DNA from: Bacteroidales bacterium
GTDB lineage: Bacteria > Bacteroidota > Bacteroidia > Bacteroidales > FEN-979
Assembly (NCBI GenBank): GCA_025355465.1
Contig: JANXZO010000033.1
Location: 1-64,000, forward strand
Direction of reading: 5' to 3'
DNA length: 64,000 bases
In this document: positions 17,221 through 28,276 of the stretch, piece by piece
How the letters are laid out: the number at the start of each line of letters is the position of its first letter
Numbering within the stretch: the first letter of the stretch is position 1
The notes under the pieces: model-generated
What the model saw: the letters and a program-made list of their open reading frames with translations, nothing else
What the model was told of the DNA's origin: nothing
Databases searched by the model: none
Translations under genes and position numbers: made by a program

Positions 17221-18657
17221 ATGATGGATCTGAGCCGTGTTATCTCGTTGCTGCGAAAAGAATTTCCGTATGACCCCACCGAAGGGCAGGATAAGCTGCT
17301 GGGAGAACTTGCCGCCTTCCTGACCATTTCGTGGAGACAACAAAACGCCCTTTTCGTTCTGCGCGGATATGCCGGCACCGGGAAGACCACCGTGGTGCAG
17401 GCGCTGGTGGATGTACTTCCGCAGATCGGGAAAAAGACCGTCCTGCTTGCTCCGACAGGGCGCGCTGCCAAAGTTCTGGCAAACTATACAAAACGCCAGG
17501 CCAATACTATACACCGTAAAATTTATCTTGCCCATACAAACAAGGACGGTCTGCTGAACCTGAAAATGCAGACCAACTACCACAAGCATACGCTGTTTAT
17601 TGTTGACGAGGCATCCATGATTCAACATGCCATGTCGGCCGAAGGAACGCTGTTTACTTCGCGCAACCTGCTCGACGATCTGTTTCAGTTTGTCTACAGC
17701 GGAGAGAACTGCAGGATGCTGTTTATCGGCGATGCTGCCCAGCTGCCACCGGTGGGCCTCGACAGCAGTCCGGCGCTCGACCTTGAGTTTCTGAAAAATG
17801 CCTATCATCTCAATATCGACACCTTCGAACTTACTCAGGTCGTGCGACAGGCGAGCGAATCCGGAATCCTTGCCAATGCGACGTTGATCAGGCAGCAGGT
17901 TCAGGAACGGAAACTCACCTTCCCAATGTTCTCGTTAAAGGTGTATCCCGATATCAGGCGGCTTACCGGCGCCGACCTTGAGGATGCACTCAACAACGCC
18001 TACAGTGGTATGTCGAGAGAAAACAACGCCGTGATCTGCCGCTCCAACAAGCGAGCCAATATCTACAACCGCGAAATCCGCCGACGGATACTTTTTCTCG
18101 AGGAGGAGATATCCACCGGCGATTATCTTATGGTAGTGAAGAATAACTATTTCTGGCTGCCTGTCGATTCTGCAGCAGGATTTATTGCCAACGGCGATAT
18201 TGTCGAACTTGTTCGCATCCGGAAAATTGAAGAGATCTACGGATTCCGGTTTGCTGATGTGACCATCAGGTTTATCGATTATCCGGATGAAAAGGAGCTT
18301 GAGGTAAAGATCATCCTGGATACGCTGATGTCGGAGTCAGCAGCCCTGCCCCAGTCAGAAAATAACCGGCTGTTCCAGGCGGTGCTGGAGGATTTCAGCG
18401 AGGTAAAGACCAAACGGGAACGAATGGAGAAGGTGAAAAACAGTCCATATTTCAACGCCCTTCAGGTTAAGTTTGCGTATGCCCTCACCTGTCATAAAAC
18501 CCAGGGAGGTCAGTGGGATACGGTTTTCGTAGACCAGGGCTACCTGAACGATAAAATGCTCAATGTCGAATTCCTCCGCTGGCTTTATACGGCAGTGACC
18601 CGGGCAACAAAAAAATTGTTCCTGATAAATTTCGAAGAAAAATTCTTTGTTAAATAA
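17221..18657 (+). CDS. RecD-like superfamily 1 DNA helicase, 478 aa
   Basis: This is an SF1 helicase of the RecD/Pif1-like group. Walker A GYAGTGKT is at residues 49-56, Walker B-like LFIVDEASM near 127, LFIGDAAQLPPVG near 168-180, and the C-terminal motifs TCHKTQGGQW and YTAVTRATKKL close to the end. It is shorter than RecD2 and lacks its N-terminal extension, as do the stand-alone RecD-like proteins common in Bacteroidota. No RecB or RecC neighbours are present. A role in repair or recombination is inferred. The gene starts 6 bases after the permease stop. Two adjacent ATG codons (17221, 17224) are equally possible starts. Confidence 0.9.
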   Translation: MMDLSRVISLLRKEFPYDPTEGQDKLLGELAAFLTISWRQQNALFVLRGYAGTGKTTVVQALVDVLPQIGKKTVLLAPTGRAAKVLANYTKRQANTIHRKIYLAHTNKDGLLNLKMQTNYHKHTLFIVDEASMIQHAMSAEGTLFTSRNLLDDLFQFVYSGENCRMLFIGDAAQLPPVGLDSSPALDLEFLKNAYHLNIDTFELTQVVRQASESGILANATLIRQQVQERKLTFPMFSLKVYPDIRRLTGADLEDALNNAYSGMSRENNAVICRSNKRANIYNREIRRRILFLEEEISTGDYLMVVKNNYFWLPVDSAAGFIANGDIVELVRIRKIEEIYGFRFADVTIRFIDYPDEKELEVKIILDTLMSESAALPQSENNRLFQAVLEDFSEVKTKRERMEKVKNSPYFNALQVKFAYALTCHKTQGGQWDTVFVDQGYLNDKMLNVEFLRWLYTAVTRATKKLFLINFEEKFFVK

Positions 18658-18664
18658 TATCTCC

Positions 18665-19579
18665 CTACCAGCCGAGAAGGGTGATTCCTACAGTCCATGG
18701 ATAGAGTTCCGGCCCCTGGTTTTTCTGAAACATCTGCGTTAGCGAGTAAGTGGCAAACAGGTTAAGGTATGACCAGCCAACCCTGAGGGAGGCGTCTGCT
18801 TTGAACGGGGCAAGGTGGTAGGCACCCCGCATGTTTACATCATGCTTGTCGACGTAATAGGTGGCAACTTTGCTTCCCTTGTCATTCACGAGACTGTAAG
18901 TCTGATCGATGCTTTCATAGCTCTGCTTCGTGTAGGAACCAATCCTCACGCCGAGTATAACCCCCAGCGCAACATGAAAGCTGTTGATCCTCAGTCGGGA
19001 ATTGGTCTGGTATTCAAAAAGCAGCGGGAGATTAAGGTAAGAAACGAAGAGTTTATTTACCCTCATGTTGGCAGGGTTGCCAAGCTGGTCCACCGATTTG
19101 TAGGCAACAAGTGCATTTGAATCTTTCAACATCACATAGTTGCCGGTAAAATAGTAATTGCTTAGCTGGAAGCCAAGACCTGTGGTAAACCCGATATGAT
19201 TCTTGTAAAGGTTCACATTCAACTCAAAAGGGTTCAGGTTGACAACCAATGAGCGGGCCGTATTCATATTCATATAGGGATTATTTGGGTAGAAATTCAT
19301 GTCGAAATTGGGTGTAGCATAACCATTGATGCCAAGCTCGACACCTGCCCAGTGACCGTTATATTTATCTTTCTTTTTCGAAAAGGGGAAGCCATGCATG
19401 TTGAAATCGGGCATGTCCTCAAAAAAATGGTCACCGTCCCAGCCTTTAAGGCTGTCGCCTGAATTGTGACAATGTTTGTGCATGGGGCATTTGGGAGCAT
19501 GATCGTCCTGTGCGTTGGCGACTCCGGAAATGGCAAAAATTAAGAGTACCAGGAAGGTTAATCTGGAAATCGTTTTCAT
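18665..19579 (-). CDS. PorT-like outer-membrane beta-barrel protein, His-rich N-terminus
   Basis: A signal peptide of about 23 residues (MKTISRLTFLVLLIFAISGV ... NAQ) is followed by an unusual His/Cys/Asp-rich segment (DDHAPKCPMHKHCHNSGDS, about 25-43). A beta-barrel domain of the PorT/outer-membrane-beta-barrel type then runs to the end (304 residues). The alternating hydrophobic strands and the final aromatic residue fit an outer-membrane protein. The His-rich segment might bind metal in the periplasm; this is speculation from composition. It converges with the helicase gene (7 bases between stops). No operon partner is visible. Confidence 0.72.
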   Translation of the reverse strand: MKTISRLTFLVLLIFAISGVANAQDDHAPKCPMHKHCHNSGDSLKGWDGDHFFEDMPDFNMHGFPFSKKKDKYNGHWAGVELGINGYATPNFDMNFYPNNPYMNMNTARSLVVNLNPFELNVNLYKNHIGFTTGLGFQLSNYYFTGNYVMLKDSNALVAYKSVDQLGNPANMRVNKLFVSYLNLPLLFEYQTNSRLRINSFHVALGVILGVRIGSYTKQSYESIDQTYSLVNDKGSKVATYYVDKHDVNMRGAYHLAPFKADASLRVGWSYLNLFATYSLTQMFQKNQGPELYPWTVGITLLGW

Positions 19580-19657
19580 ATATAAAAGGTTTTAAGGTTC
19601 GTATCTGATGGCCGGTAAGACGAACAAAAAACAGAAATGTTACAACCGCTGAAAATA

Positions 19658-21448
19658 TTATGAATCGAGTTTAAGAACCGCCAGGAAAGCTTTCTGCGGC
19701 ACCTCAACATTTCCGATCTGGCGCATGCGTTTTTTTCCTTTCTTCTGTTTCTCAAGGAGTTTACGTTTACGGGTAATATCGCCTCCATAGCATTTTGCCG
19801 TTACGTCCTTGCGAAGGGCTTTTACTGTCTCCCGCGAGATGATCTTTGCCCCGATGGCGGCCTGGATCGCAACATCGTATTGCTGACGAGGAATATATTC
19901 CCTGAGTTTTTCACAGAAGCGGCGTCCGAAATCGTAGGCATTGTTTCGCGTGATCAGTGATGACAGTGCATCAACAACATCCCCGTTGAGCAGGATGTCG
20001 AGCTTCACCAGGTCGGCAGACTGCCATCCTGAAGGGTAATAATCGAAAGAAGCGTATCCCTTTGAGATACTCTTAAGCCGGTCGTAAAAGTCGAATACAA
20101 TTTCTCCAAGCGGCAGGTCCACAGTAAGTTCAATTCTGTCGGTGGTAAGGTAAACCTGGTTCTTCAGTATGCCGCGTTTACCGACACAGAGGGTCATGAT
20201 CGGCCCGATGTACTCCGATTTGGTAATAATATTGGCTGTGATACACGGCTCTTCTATCTTATCGATGTAGTTTGCTTCGGGCAGGCCCGACGGATTGTAT
20301 ACATCAAGCATTTCGCCCTTGGTGGTGTAGACTTTATACGAGACGTTCGGTACGGTAGTGATCACATCCATGTCAAACTCTCGATCGAGCCTTTCCTGAA
20401 TTATTTCCATGTGGAGCAGGCCCAGAAAACCACAGCGGAAACCGAATCCCAGCGCAGCAGAAGCTTCAGGTTCAAAGGACAGTGAGGCATCGTTTAGTCG
20501 CAACTTTTCAAGGGAGTCGCGCAGTACTTCGTAATCATCGGCATCGGTAGGGTAGATCCCGGCAAAAACCATTGGTTTGACCGGCCGGAATCCTTCAACG
20601 GCAACTGCGCAGGGCCGATCGGCATGGGTGATCGTGTCGCCCATCTGGACCTCTTTGCTCACTTTGATGCCGGATATGATATAGCCGACATCTCCGGTGT
20701 AAACACCTTCGCGGGGCTCCTGTTTCAGCCGGAGGATCCCGACCTCATCGGCATAGTAGTCACTGCCGGCATTCACAAATTTCACATGGTCACCCTTGTG
20801 TATTGATCCGCTGTAAATTCGGAAATAGGCCACCACACCGCGAAATGCGTTGTAATGGGAATCAAAAATCAAAGCCTGCAACGGGGCCTCTGCTTCACCG
20901 GTAGGTGGCGGGATACGGGTGACAATTTCGTGAAGCAAGGCTTCGATGCCAAGACCCATTTTGGCGCTTACCGAAAGGATCTCCTCACGGTCACAGGCAA
21001 GCAGGTCCACAATCTGGTCTTTCACCTCTTCCACCATGGCTGCATCCATGTCGATTTTATTCAGCACAGGAATGATGGTGAGGTTGTGTTCAATGGCAAG
21101 GTAAAGGTTCGAGATGGTCTGAGCCTGAATCCCCTGGGTGGCATCAACAATGAGTAGTGCGCCTTCACAAGCAGCGATGGCACGCGACACTTCATAGGAA
21201 AAGTCGACGTGTCCGGGGGTGTCAATAAGGTTGAGTACATACTCCTCTCCACCCTCGCGGTAATTCATCTGGATGGCATGGCTTTTAATGGTAATGCCTC
21301 GTTCACGTTCAATATCCATGTCATCGAGAACCTGTGCACGGGAGTCGCGTTCCGAAACAGTGTCAGTCCATTGAAGCAGGCGGTCGGCCAGGGTGGATTT
21401 CCCGTGGTCAATATGGGCAATAATGCAGAAGTTACGTATATTTTTCAC
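19658..21448 (-). CDS. lepA: Elongation factor 4 (LepA)
   Basis: This is the ribosomal back-translocase GTPase. The G1 motif is [13 protein letters not shown] (residues 11-23), G2/G3 include RERGITIKS and [12 protein letters not shown], and G4 is NKIDMDAA. The unique C-terminal domain is present and ends in the conserved basic [20 protein letters not shown] segment. The length of 596 residues is standard. A TATCTTCG box (one mismatch to TAnnTTTG) lies just upstream. The gene is transcribed alone, with the T9SS cargo gene on the same strand upstream. Confidence 0.98.
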   Translation of the reverse strand: MKNIRNFCIIAHIDHGKSTLADRLLQWTDTVSERDSRAQVLDDMDIERERGITIKSHAIQMNYREGGEEYVLNLIDTPGHVDFSYEVSRAIAACEGALLIVDATQGIQAQTISNLYLAIEHNLTIIPVLNKIDMDAAMVEEVKDQIVDLLACDREEILSVSAKMGLGIEALLHEIVTRIPPPTGEAEAPLQALIFDSHYNAFRGVVAYFRIYSGSIHKGDHVKFVNAGSDYYADEVGILRLKQEPREGVYTGDVGYIISGIKVSKEVQMGDTITHADRPCAVAVEGFRPVKPMVFAGIYPTDADDYEVLRDSLEKLRLNDASLSFEPEASAALGFGFRCGFLGLLHMEIIQERLDREFDMDVITTVPNVSYKVYTTKGEMLDVYNPSGLPEANYIDKIEEPCITANIITKSEYIGPIMTLCVGKRGILKNQVYLTTDRIELTVDLPLGEIVFDFYDRLKSISKGYASFDYYPSGWQSADLVKLDILLNGDVVDALSSLITRNNAYDFGRRFCEKLREYIPRQQYDVAIQAAIGAKIISRETVKALRKDVTAKCYGGDITRKRKLLEKQKKGKKRMRQIGNVEVPQKAFLAVLKLDS

Positions 21449-21452
21449 CGTG

Positions 21453-21460
21453 CGAAGATA
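21453..21460 (-). promoter_or_regulatory. Probable -7 element of the lepA promoter
   Basis: The minus strand reads TATCTTCG, one mismatch from TAnnTTTG, only 5 bases before the lepA start; the leader would be very short or absent. Confidence 0.4.
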
Positions 21461-21501
21461 CGAAAAAGCACTGAAAATTAAAGGGGAAACCGATTCAACG
21501 G

Positions 21502-24108
21502 CTATCGCAGAAGGGTGATCGACCCTTTAAGGGTTCGGCGGACAGTTCCGTTGAGTGAAATCTCATCTACATCACATACATAAAAATAGGTGCCATCGCT
21601 GCAGGGTTGTCCTGTCGTTTGATCCCTCCCGTCCCAGTTGATGTCGGGCTCGTGTGTCATGAAAACAGGTTTTCCCCAGCGGTCGAAAATCTGGAGATTG
21701 ATCTCATTCACCGACGTATAGGGGAATGGCCTGAAAATGTCATTCTTCCCGTCACCGTTGGGGGTGAATACATTTGGCAGGGTATAACCGGGGCAAGCGG
21801 TGAGGTCGACACAAACCACGTTGCTGAAGTCACTGCGGTTACCTACAGAATCAATGGCTACAACGCTGAAGCAGCCAACAATTGAAACGCCGTGCCGGTA
21901 AACATAGATGGTATCCCATGGGGTCATCAATGAATCGATGAGCGCCAGGGGTGTTTCTGCCGAAGGGGCGTAATAGATATAGTATTTTGCAACATCTGCT
22001 TTGCAGGTGTCGGCCACGATCGTCCAGCTTAAACTGTCGGCTGCATTTTTGCAATCGGGTTTAACAGTAAGGTGCGGCGGACAGGGAGGTACGTTATCGA
22101 CCGGTACTCCACAGGTTTTTTGAGAGAAATTGACGATCGGATCCACAAATCCGGAAGCAGAATATTTACCTGTGCTCCGGATATAGTAACAATACTCAAG
22201 TCCGTTGGTCAATCCTTTGTCATCATAAGAAGGAAGCGCAGAAGAACCAACAGAGTCGAAGATGGTTGAGCCGGGATCTTTCCGGTATATCGTAAATTGG
22301 TAGTTAGACCAGGGAACACTGTTCGTCCAGCGGAGTTTCAGCTTTTTGTCCGTGGGTATCACTGTGAGATACATGGAAGATGCCCGCTGCGAAGATCCGA
22401 TGAGAAACCGGTTGCCGGGAGTGAGGTTGTAAAGATCGATCCTGTAATGGAACCCGAATTGTTCTGTGTTCAGGAGCGTATCAACATATAATGTATCATT
22501 TAACCCGTTGAGGGAGTCGGCAAGAACAAACTGACCGTCAGTCCGGGCTCGTGCAATAATATACCGGTAAGGACCCGGGGCCTGGATGGTGTCGAGTTCG
22601 GTGGGTTTCGACCAGGCCACAAAAACGGAACCATTTGTGGTGCCGGTGTAACGGATGCTCACATGGGTAATCACCGCAACATCCTTTTTGAGCGCGGCGC
22701 AGGCTTCGTTGGATGCATACCCCTCCGCCTGATCAGGATAAACAGCAACCAACAGATAACAGTATTTTAATCCCCGCACAAGTCCGGCCCCCTGGTTGTC
22801 GTCGAGGTATGTAGTAACGGCAATATCCGAAATGGTGGCGATCTTCTGATACCCGAGCCAGGGTGGTACTCCTGTTTGGCAGTAGCCGGGCACATACCCG
22901 GTGGAGTCAGCCTTCCGGTACAGGTAATATCCTTTTGCATTGGGGCATGAATAATTATCCCAGTTCAGCGTGATACTGTTGCCGAGGGGCGTTGCCGTAA
23001 GGTTGTCCGGTGCCGGCCCTACCACAAGGATTTTCATGGATTTGAAGGCGACCAGATTTACCGGCATTCCATCGTCCTTGGCTTTAAAGAATACCTGGTA
23101 TGGACGTTTTTTGACGTGGTTGCATGTGGTATTCCAGTGGAACGTGGTTCGGGTAGTTCCCTTCCCCACCGCCGGGTTGGGGGTGAGCGTTGCCGGGCTT
23201 TCCGTGAGGATCAGCGGGCCACCTGTTCCTGTGAGGGTCACCGTATTGCTGTCGGGATCCCAGGCACGAACACCGAACCTGAGAATTTTTCCGGCCTCCA
23301 CGCAGGTGTCGGCAACTGAGTCGATAACCGGCGGATGGTTGTTGCAGGCAATGACAATGATCTGCATATCGCGGAGCACACTGCCAATTTTGATTCCGTT
23401 CCGCCACTCCTCAATCAGGATGGCGATGTTGTATTCACCCTGCTGTGGCGGACTGTCCCAGATAAGGTCACCAGAAACGGAATCGAGGCTTAGCTTATGG
23501 GTTGCAGGCGGCATGGTATAGCCGGGAATGATCTGCCCCTGGGCGCCACGGCAGGGCACCAGCCGGTAGGAGAGACTGTCGCCGTCGACATCATAGGCGC
23601 CCGGATTATGAAAAAACGGCTGGTTAACACAGCCATTGTCGACCGGCGGAACCAGTAGTATCGGGGAGTTGTTGTAGCCTCCAATAAAGGGACTGATGGT
23701 CAGTTCTGAATAGATAAAGAGCGGCGTGTTAATGGAATTGGGGATGTTGAGGATCCCACCGTTACGGTTCGGATCCTCACAGGATATCTGATAAACCGAC
23801 GGACCGGGAAAAGTATGCTGGCCAACATAGCGGTTATAGGTTATCTCATTGGGCAGGTATTTCACCTCCACCCGTGGGATGTCGCTGCTTGAACCGTCGC
23901 CCCACACGATGTTCAGATAATCACGGAAAGCGTTGGCCGGACTCGGTGTAAAGGTGTAAGAGATCAGGGTTATTTCGTAGGTGAGCCCCGAAAGATGTCT
24001 GTAGGTGATTTCTGCAGCCCGCTGATGTGTTGCCAGGACCTGAAACGGGGAGGTTACACAACAAAGGAGCAGGAGAAAGAAAAAAGCGCGGATCCTTCGG
24101 TTCGGCAT
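21502..24108 (-). CDS. Large secreted protein with T9SS type B sorting domain, 868 aa
   Basis: A signal peptide ([17 protein letters not shown] ... VLA) starts at ATG 24108; a longer frame from ATG 24138 is unlikely because a TACTTTTG promoter box overlaps it. The mature protein has PKD/cadherin-like beta domains and several fibronectin type III-like repeats (for example [19 protein letters not shown]). The last about 90 residues are the gliding-motility-associated C-terminal domain: [40 protein letters not shown]. This domain directs export by the type IX secretion system and surface attachment. The function of the passenger is unknown; adhesion is likely. The window also encodes PorG, a T9SS component. 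Confidence 0.88.
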   Translation of the reverse strand: MPNRRIRAFFFLLLLCCVTSPFQVLATHQRAAEITYRHLSGLTYEITLISYTFTPSPANAFRDYLNIVWGDGSSSDIPRVEVKYLPNEITYNRYVGQHTFPGPSVYQISCEDPNRNGGILNIPNSINTPLFIYSELTISPFIGGYNNSPILLVPPVDNGCVNQPFFHNPGAYDVDGDSLSYRLVPCRGAQGQIIPGYTMPPATHKLSLDSVSGDLIWDSPPQQGEYNIAILIEEWRNGIKIGSVLRDMQIIVIACNNHPPVIDSVADTCVEAGKILRFGVRAWDPDSNTVTLTGTGGPLILTESPATLTPNPAVGKGTTRTTFHWNTTCNHVKKRPYQVFFKAKDDGMPVNLVAFKSMKILVVGPAPDNLTATPLGNSITLNWDNYSCPNAKGYYLYRKADSTGYVPGYCQTGVPPWLGYQKIATISDIAVTTYLDDNQGAGLVRGLKYCYLLVAVYPDQAEGYASNEACAALKKDVAVITHVSIRYTGTTNGSVFVAWSKPTELDTIQAPGPYRYIIARARTDGQFVLADSLNGLNDTLYVDTLLNTEQFGFHYRIDLYNLTPGNRFLIGSSQRASSMYLTVIPTDKKLKLRWTNSVPWSNYQFTIYRKDPGSTIFDSVGSSALPSYDDKGLTNGLEYCYYIRSTGKYSASGFVDPIVNFSQKTCGVPVDNVPPCPPHLTVKPDCKNAADSLSWTIVADTCKADVAKYYIYYAPSAETPLALIDSLMTPWDTIYVYRHGVSIVGCFSVVAIDSVGNRSDFSNVVCVDLTACPGYTLPNVFTPNGDGKNDIFRPFPYTSVNEINLQIFDRWGKPVFMTHEPDINWDGRDQTTGQPCSDGTYFYVCDVDEISLNGTVRRTLKGSITLLR

Positions 24109-24135
24109 TGCGTCGTAATCTTCGGAATGATACGT

Positions 24136-24143
24136 CAAAAGTA
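24136..24143 (-). promoter_or_regulatory. -7 element for the T9SS type B gene
   Basis: The minus strand reads TACTTTTG, a perfect TAnnTTTG match, 28 bases before ATG 24108. It forms a divergent pair with the relA promoter. Confidence 0.6.
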
Positions 24144-24205
24144 ATAATTTTCTGCGCGATCAGGCAGTTTAGCCCAGGTTATTTCAATTCATTCTAAATT
24201 TTAAC

Positions 24206-24213
24206 TAATTTTG
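24206..24213 (+). promoter_or_regulatory. -7 element of the relA/spoT promoter
   Basis: TAATTTTG matches TAnnTTTG. It overlaps an in-frame TTG at 24211, so translation must start downstream, at ATG 24241. Confidence 0.62.
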
Positions 24214-24240
24214 TGGTTGAAAAAAAACAGCCAGTTATTG

Positions 24241-26445
24241 ATGTATCAGCCGGATCCGGAAGTCGAAAAAAATGAGATCTTAAAAAGGTACCGGAATCTG
24301 CTTCGTGTCTGGAAACCCAAGAACCCCGAAGACCGGAAAGATGTGCGCAAGGCATTTAAAATGGCATTGGATGCGCATAAGGATATGCGCCGGAAAAGCG
24401 GAGAACCCTATATTTATCATCCGCTTAGCGTAGCCACCATTGCTGCAGGAGAGATCGGCCTGGGCGCAACCTCCATCATCTGCGCCCTTTTGCATGATGT
24501 GGTGGAGGATACCGAGTATTCAATCGAAGATATCCGCGGGCTTTTTGGCGATAAGGTTGCTGCCATCATCGACGGACTGACCAAGATCAAAGGGATCTTT
24601 GACCAGCATACGACCTCCATTCATGCCGAAAATTTCAAAAAGCTCCTGCTCACACTTTCCGACGATGTACGTGTCATCCTGATCAAGCTGGCCGATCGTC
24701 TTCACAACATGCGGACGCTGGATGCACTGGCCATGGAGAAGCGGCTGAAGATATCCTCGGAGACGGTTTTTCTATATTCGCCCCTGGCCCACAGGCTTGG
24801 ACTTCATGCCATCAAAAGTGAGCTCGAAGATCTCGCCATGAAGTACACGGAGCCCGATGTTTATGAGGCGATTTCAACCAACTTAAGGGAGTCGGCCAAA
24901 GGTCGTAGCCGGTTTGTTAACAAATTCATCTACCCGATAAAGCGTGACCTTGCTGATAAAGGGTTCAGGTTTACCATCAGTGCGCGCGAAAAATCCATTG
25001 CCGCCATCTGGCAGAAGATGAAAAAGAAGGAGGTTCCGTTCGACGAGATCTATGATATTTTTGCCATCCGGATCGTGATTGATTCCCCCGTTGACACCGA
25101 GAAATCAGATTGCTGGAAAGTGTATGCTGCCATCACCGATCACTACCGTCCGAATATGGACCGGTTACGGGATTGGATCTCCATCCCCAAAGCCAATGGC
25201 TATGAAGCCCTGCACACAACAGTCATGAGTTACACCGGCCAATGGGTTGAGATTCAGATCCGCTCGAAGCGCATGGATGAAATTGCGGAAAAGGGTTATG
25301 CCGCACATTGGAAATACAAGGAGTCGATGAACCTCAGCAGTCAGCTCGATAACTGGCTTGACCGGATCAGAGAGATGATCGAAAGTCCGGATGCTGACGC
25401 CCTTTCGTTCATCGATGATGTGAAGGGCTATTTCTTCCTCGAAGAAATCTCCGTCTTCACACCACAGGGTGAACTGAGGACCCTGCCGGCCAATTCCAGC
25501 ATCCTCGATTTTGCTTACGCGATCCACACAGAGGTAGGCAATAACTGCATTGGCGCAAAGGTTGATAAAAAGCTCGTGCCCATCAGCCACCTGCTCCGGA
25601 ACGGCCAGCAGGTGGAGGTGATCACATCGCCAAAACAAGCCCCGAAGGAGGAGTGGCTGGCCTATGTGGTAACCACACGTGCCAAGAGCAATATAAAACA
25701 GGCTGTACGCGAAGAAAAAAAGAAATTTTACAAGCAGGGGAAAGAAAAGCTTGGGAAATGGTTCCTTCAGATAGGGGTCGACTTCACCCATGAGAATATT
25801 AAAAAATTTCTGACAGTCAGTAATTTTAACAGCCTGGTAGATCTCTATTTTGCAGCCTCCCAGGACCTGCTCGGAATCAAAGATGTGAAGAGTTTTGCAG
25901 CCTCCAGTTTCCGCAGCGGCTGGTTGAATTATGTTGCCAAATCACAGACCCGGGGAAAATTACGTGAACCCGCGGTAAAGCCGGCAAAGGATGCCGAAGG
26001 AAACCACCTTCGGGTAGAAACGGAGGGTGCCGTAGAATATGAAGTGGCTTCATGCTGTAATCCCATACCGGGAGACGAGGTGATTGGTTTGGTCACCACA
26101 GATCACCTGCCACTCGAAATACATCGCACCAAATGTCCCAAAGCCCAGGAGATGATCCTGTTCGGCACCAAAATGGTTCGTGTTGACTGGAACAATACGG
26201 AATCCCTCTCATTTCTTACGGTAATCAAAGTAACCGGAATCGACAAACAGGGATTGATCAACGAGATTACCGGGATCATTTCCAGTGAGTTGAATCTGAA
26301 TATTAAATCTTTTCATATTGAAGCAAACAACGGACTTACCGAAGGGGAGATCACCCTTTACGTAAAAAACATAGCCAGTCTTAACGATGTTCTGGCCGAA
26401 ATTAACAGTGTGGATGGCATTACCAGGGTCACCCGGGCAGATTAA
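24241..26445 (+). CDS. Bifunctional (p)ppGpp synthetase/hydrolase (RelA/SpoT)
   Basis: This is the stringent-response enzyme that makes and degrades (p)ppGpp. The HD hydrolase domain is intact: His60 in YIYHPLSVA, His85-Asp86 in LLHDVVEDT and Glu89-Asp90. The synthetase domain has YDIFAIRIVID and NGYEALHTTVM. A TGS domain (VFTPQGELRTLPANSS) and a C-terminal ACT domain follow. The total of 734 residues is standard for a long Rel protein. Both activities are expected because both motif sets are complete. A promoter box overlaps the upstream TTG, fixing the start at 24241. The fur-like gene follows 70 bases later. Confidence 0.96.
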   Translation: MYQPDPEVEKNEILKRYRNLLRVWKPKNPEDRKDVRKAFKMALDAHKDMRRKSGEPYIYHPLSVATIAAGEIGLGATSIICALLHDVVEDTEYSIEDIRGLFGDKVAAIIDGLTKIKGIFDQHTTSIHAENFKKLLLTLSDDVRVILIKLADRLHNMRTLDALAMEKRLKISSETVFLYSPLAHRLGLHAIKSELEDLAMKYTEPDVYEAISTNLRESAKGRSRFVNKFIYPIKRDLADKGFRFTISAREKSIAAIWQKMKKKEVPFDEIYDIFAIRIVIDSPVDTEKSDCWKVYAAITDHYRPNMDRLRDWISIPKANGYEALHTTVMSYTGQWVEIQIRSKRMDEIAEKGYAAHWKYKESMNLSSQLDNWLDRIREMIESPDADALSFIDDVKGYFFLEEISVFTPQGELRTLPANSSILDFAYAIHTEVGNNCIGAKVDKKLVPISHLLRNGQQVEVITSPKQAPKEEWLAYVVTTRAKSNIKQAVREEKKKFYKQGKEKLGKWFLQIGVDFTHENIKKFLTVSNFNSLVDLYFAASQDLLGIKDVKSFAASSFRSGWLNYVAKSQTRGKLREPAVKPAKDAEGNHLRVETEGAVEYEVASCCNPIPGDEVIGLVTTDHLPLEIHRTKCPKAQEMILFGTKMVRVDWNNTESLSFLTVIKVTGIDKQGLINEITGIISSELNLNIKSFHIEANNGLTEGEITLYVKNIASLNDVLAEINSVDGITRVTRAD

Positions 26446-26474
26446 TTAAAAAAAAATCTATTTTTATTCGTTCT

Positions 26475-26496
26475 AAATACGATTAATTGCGTATTT
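26475..26496. promoter_or_regulatory. Palindrome AAATACG-N8-CGTATTT upstream of the Fur-like gene
   Basis: A perfect 7-bp inverted repeat with an 8-base centre lies 19 bases before the ATG of the Fur-family gene. It is A+T-rich and of operator size (22 bp), consistent with autoregulation by the Fur-like protein. It differs from the E. coli Fur box sequence. Confidence 0.55.
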
Positions 26497-26515
26497 TTAT
26501 GCAAAATTTCCTGAT

Positions 26516-26968
26516 ATGATTAAAAAAGCTGCGGAAGATACATTTGAAAATATTCGCAAAGTTTTCACCGAATATTTGGAACGTCATGGTCACCGGAAAA
26601 CGCCGGAGCGTTACACGATCCTGAAAGAGATTTTTGCAACGGAAGGGCATTTCGACATAGAAACGTTGTACATCCGCATGAAAAATCACAAGTACCGGGT
26701 GAGCAGAGCTACCCTGTACAATACGATAGAGTTGCTGCTCGACTGCGGACTGGTTACCAAGCACCAGTTTGGTACCAATTACGCCCAATTTGAAAAATCG
26801 GCCTTCTTTAAACAGCACGACCACTTTATTTACGACGATTCCGGCGAGGTCATCGAATTCTACGACCCCCGTATCGAAGCGATCAGGTCGCATGTAGAGG
26901 AGCTATACAATGTAGAGGTTACGCACTATGCGCTAACCTTCTACGGTCAGTCAAAATCCAAAAAATAA
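26516..26968 (+). CDS. Fur-family transcriptional regulator lacking the CxxC zinc site
   Basis: The 150-residue product has the Fur winged-helix domain: [26 protein letters not shown] and the recognition helix [19 protein letters not shown]. The dimerisation domain has the regulatory-metal ligands HDH (101-103), but where most Fur proteins have C-x-x-C here it reads Tyr106-x-x-Ser109. The structural zinc site is therefore missing. A palindromic site lies just upstream. It probably responds to iron or another metal or to peroxide, but the ligand cannot be told. It sits between the stringent-response gene and purA, all on one strand. Confidence 0.88.
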   Translation: MIKKAAEDTFENIRKVFTEYLERHGHRKTPERYTILKEIFATEGHFDIETLYIRMKNHKYRVSRATLYNTIELLLDCGLVTKHQFGTNYAQFEKSAFFKQHDHFIYDDSGEVIEFYDPRIEAIRSHVEELYNVEVTHYALTFYGQSKSKK

Positions 26969-28270
<1,302 letters not shown>

Positions 28271-28276
28271 TGGCTT

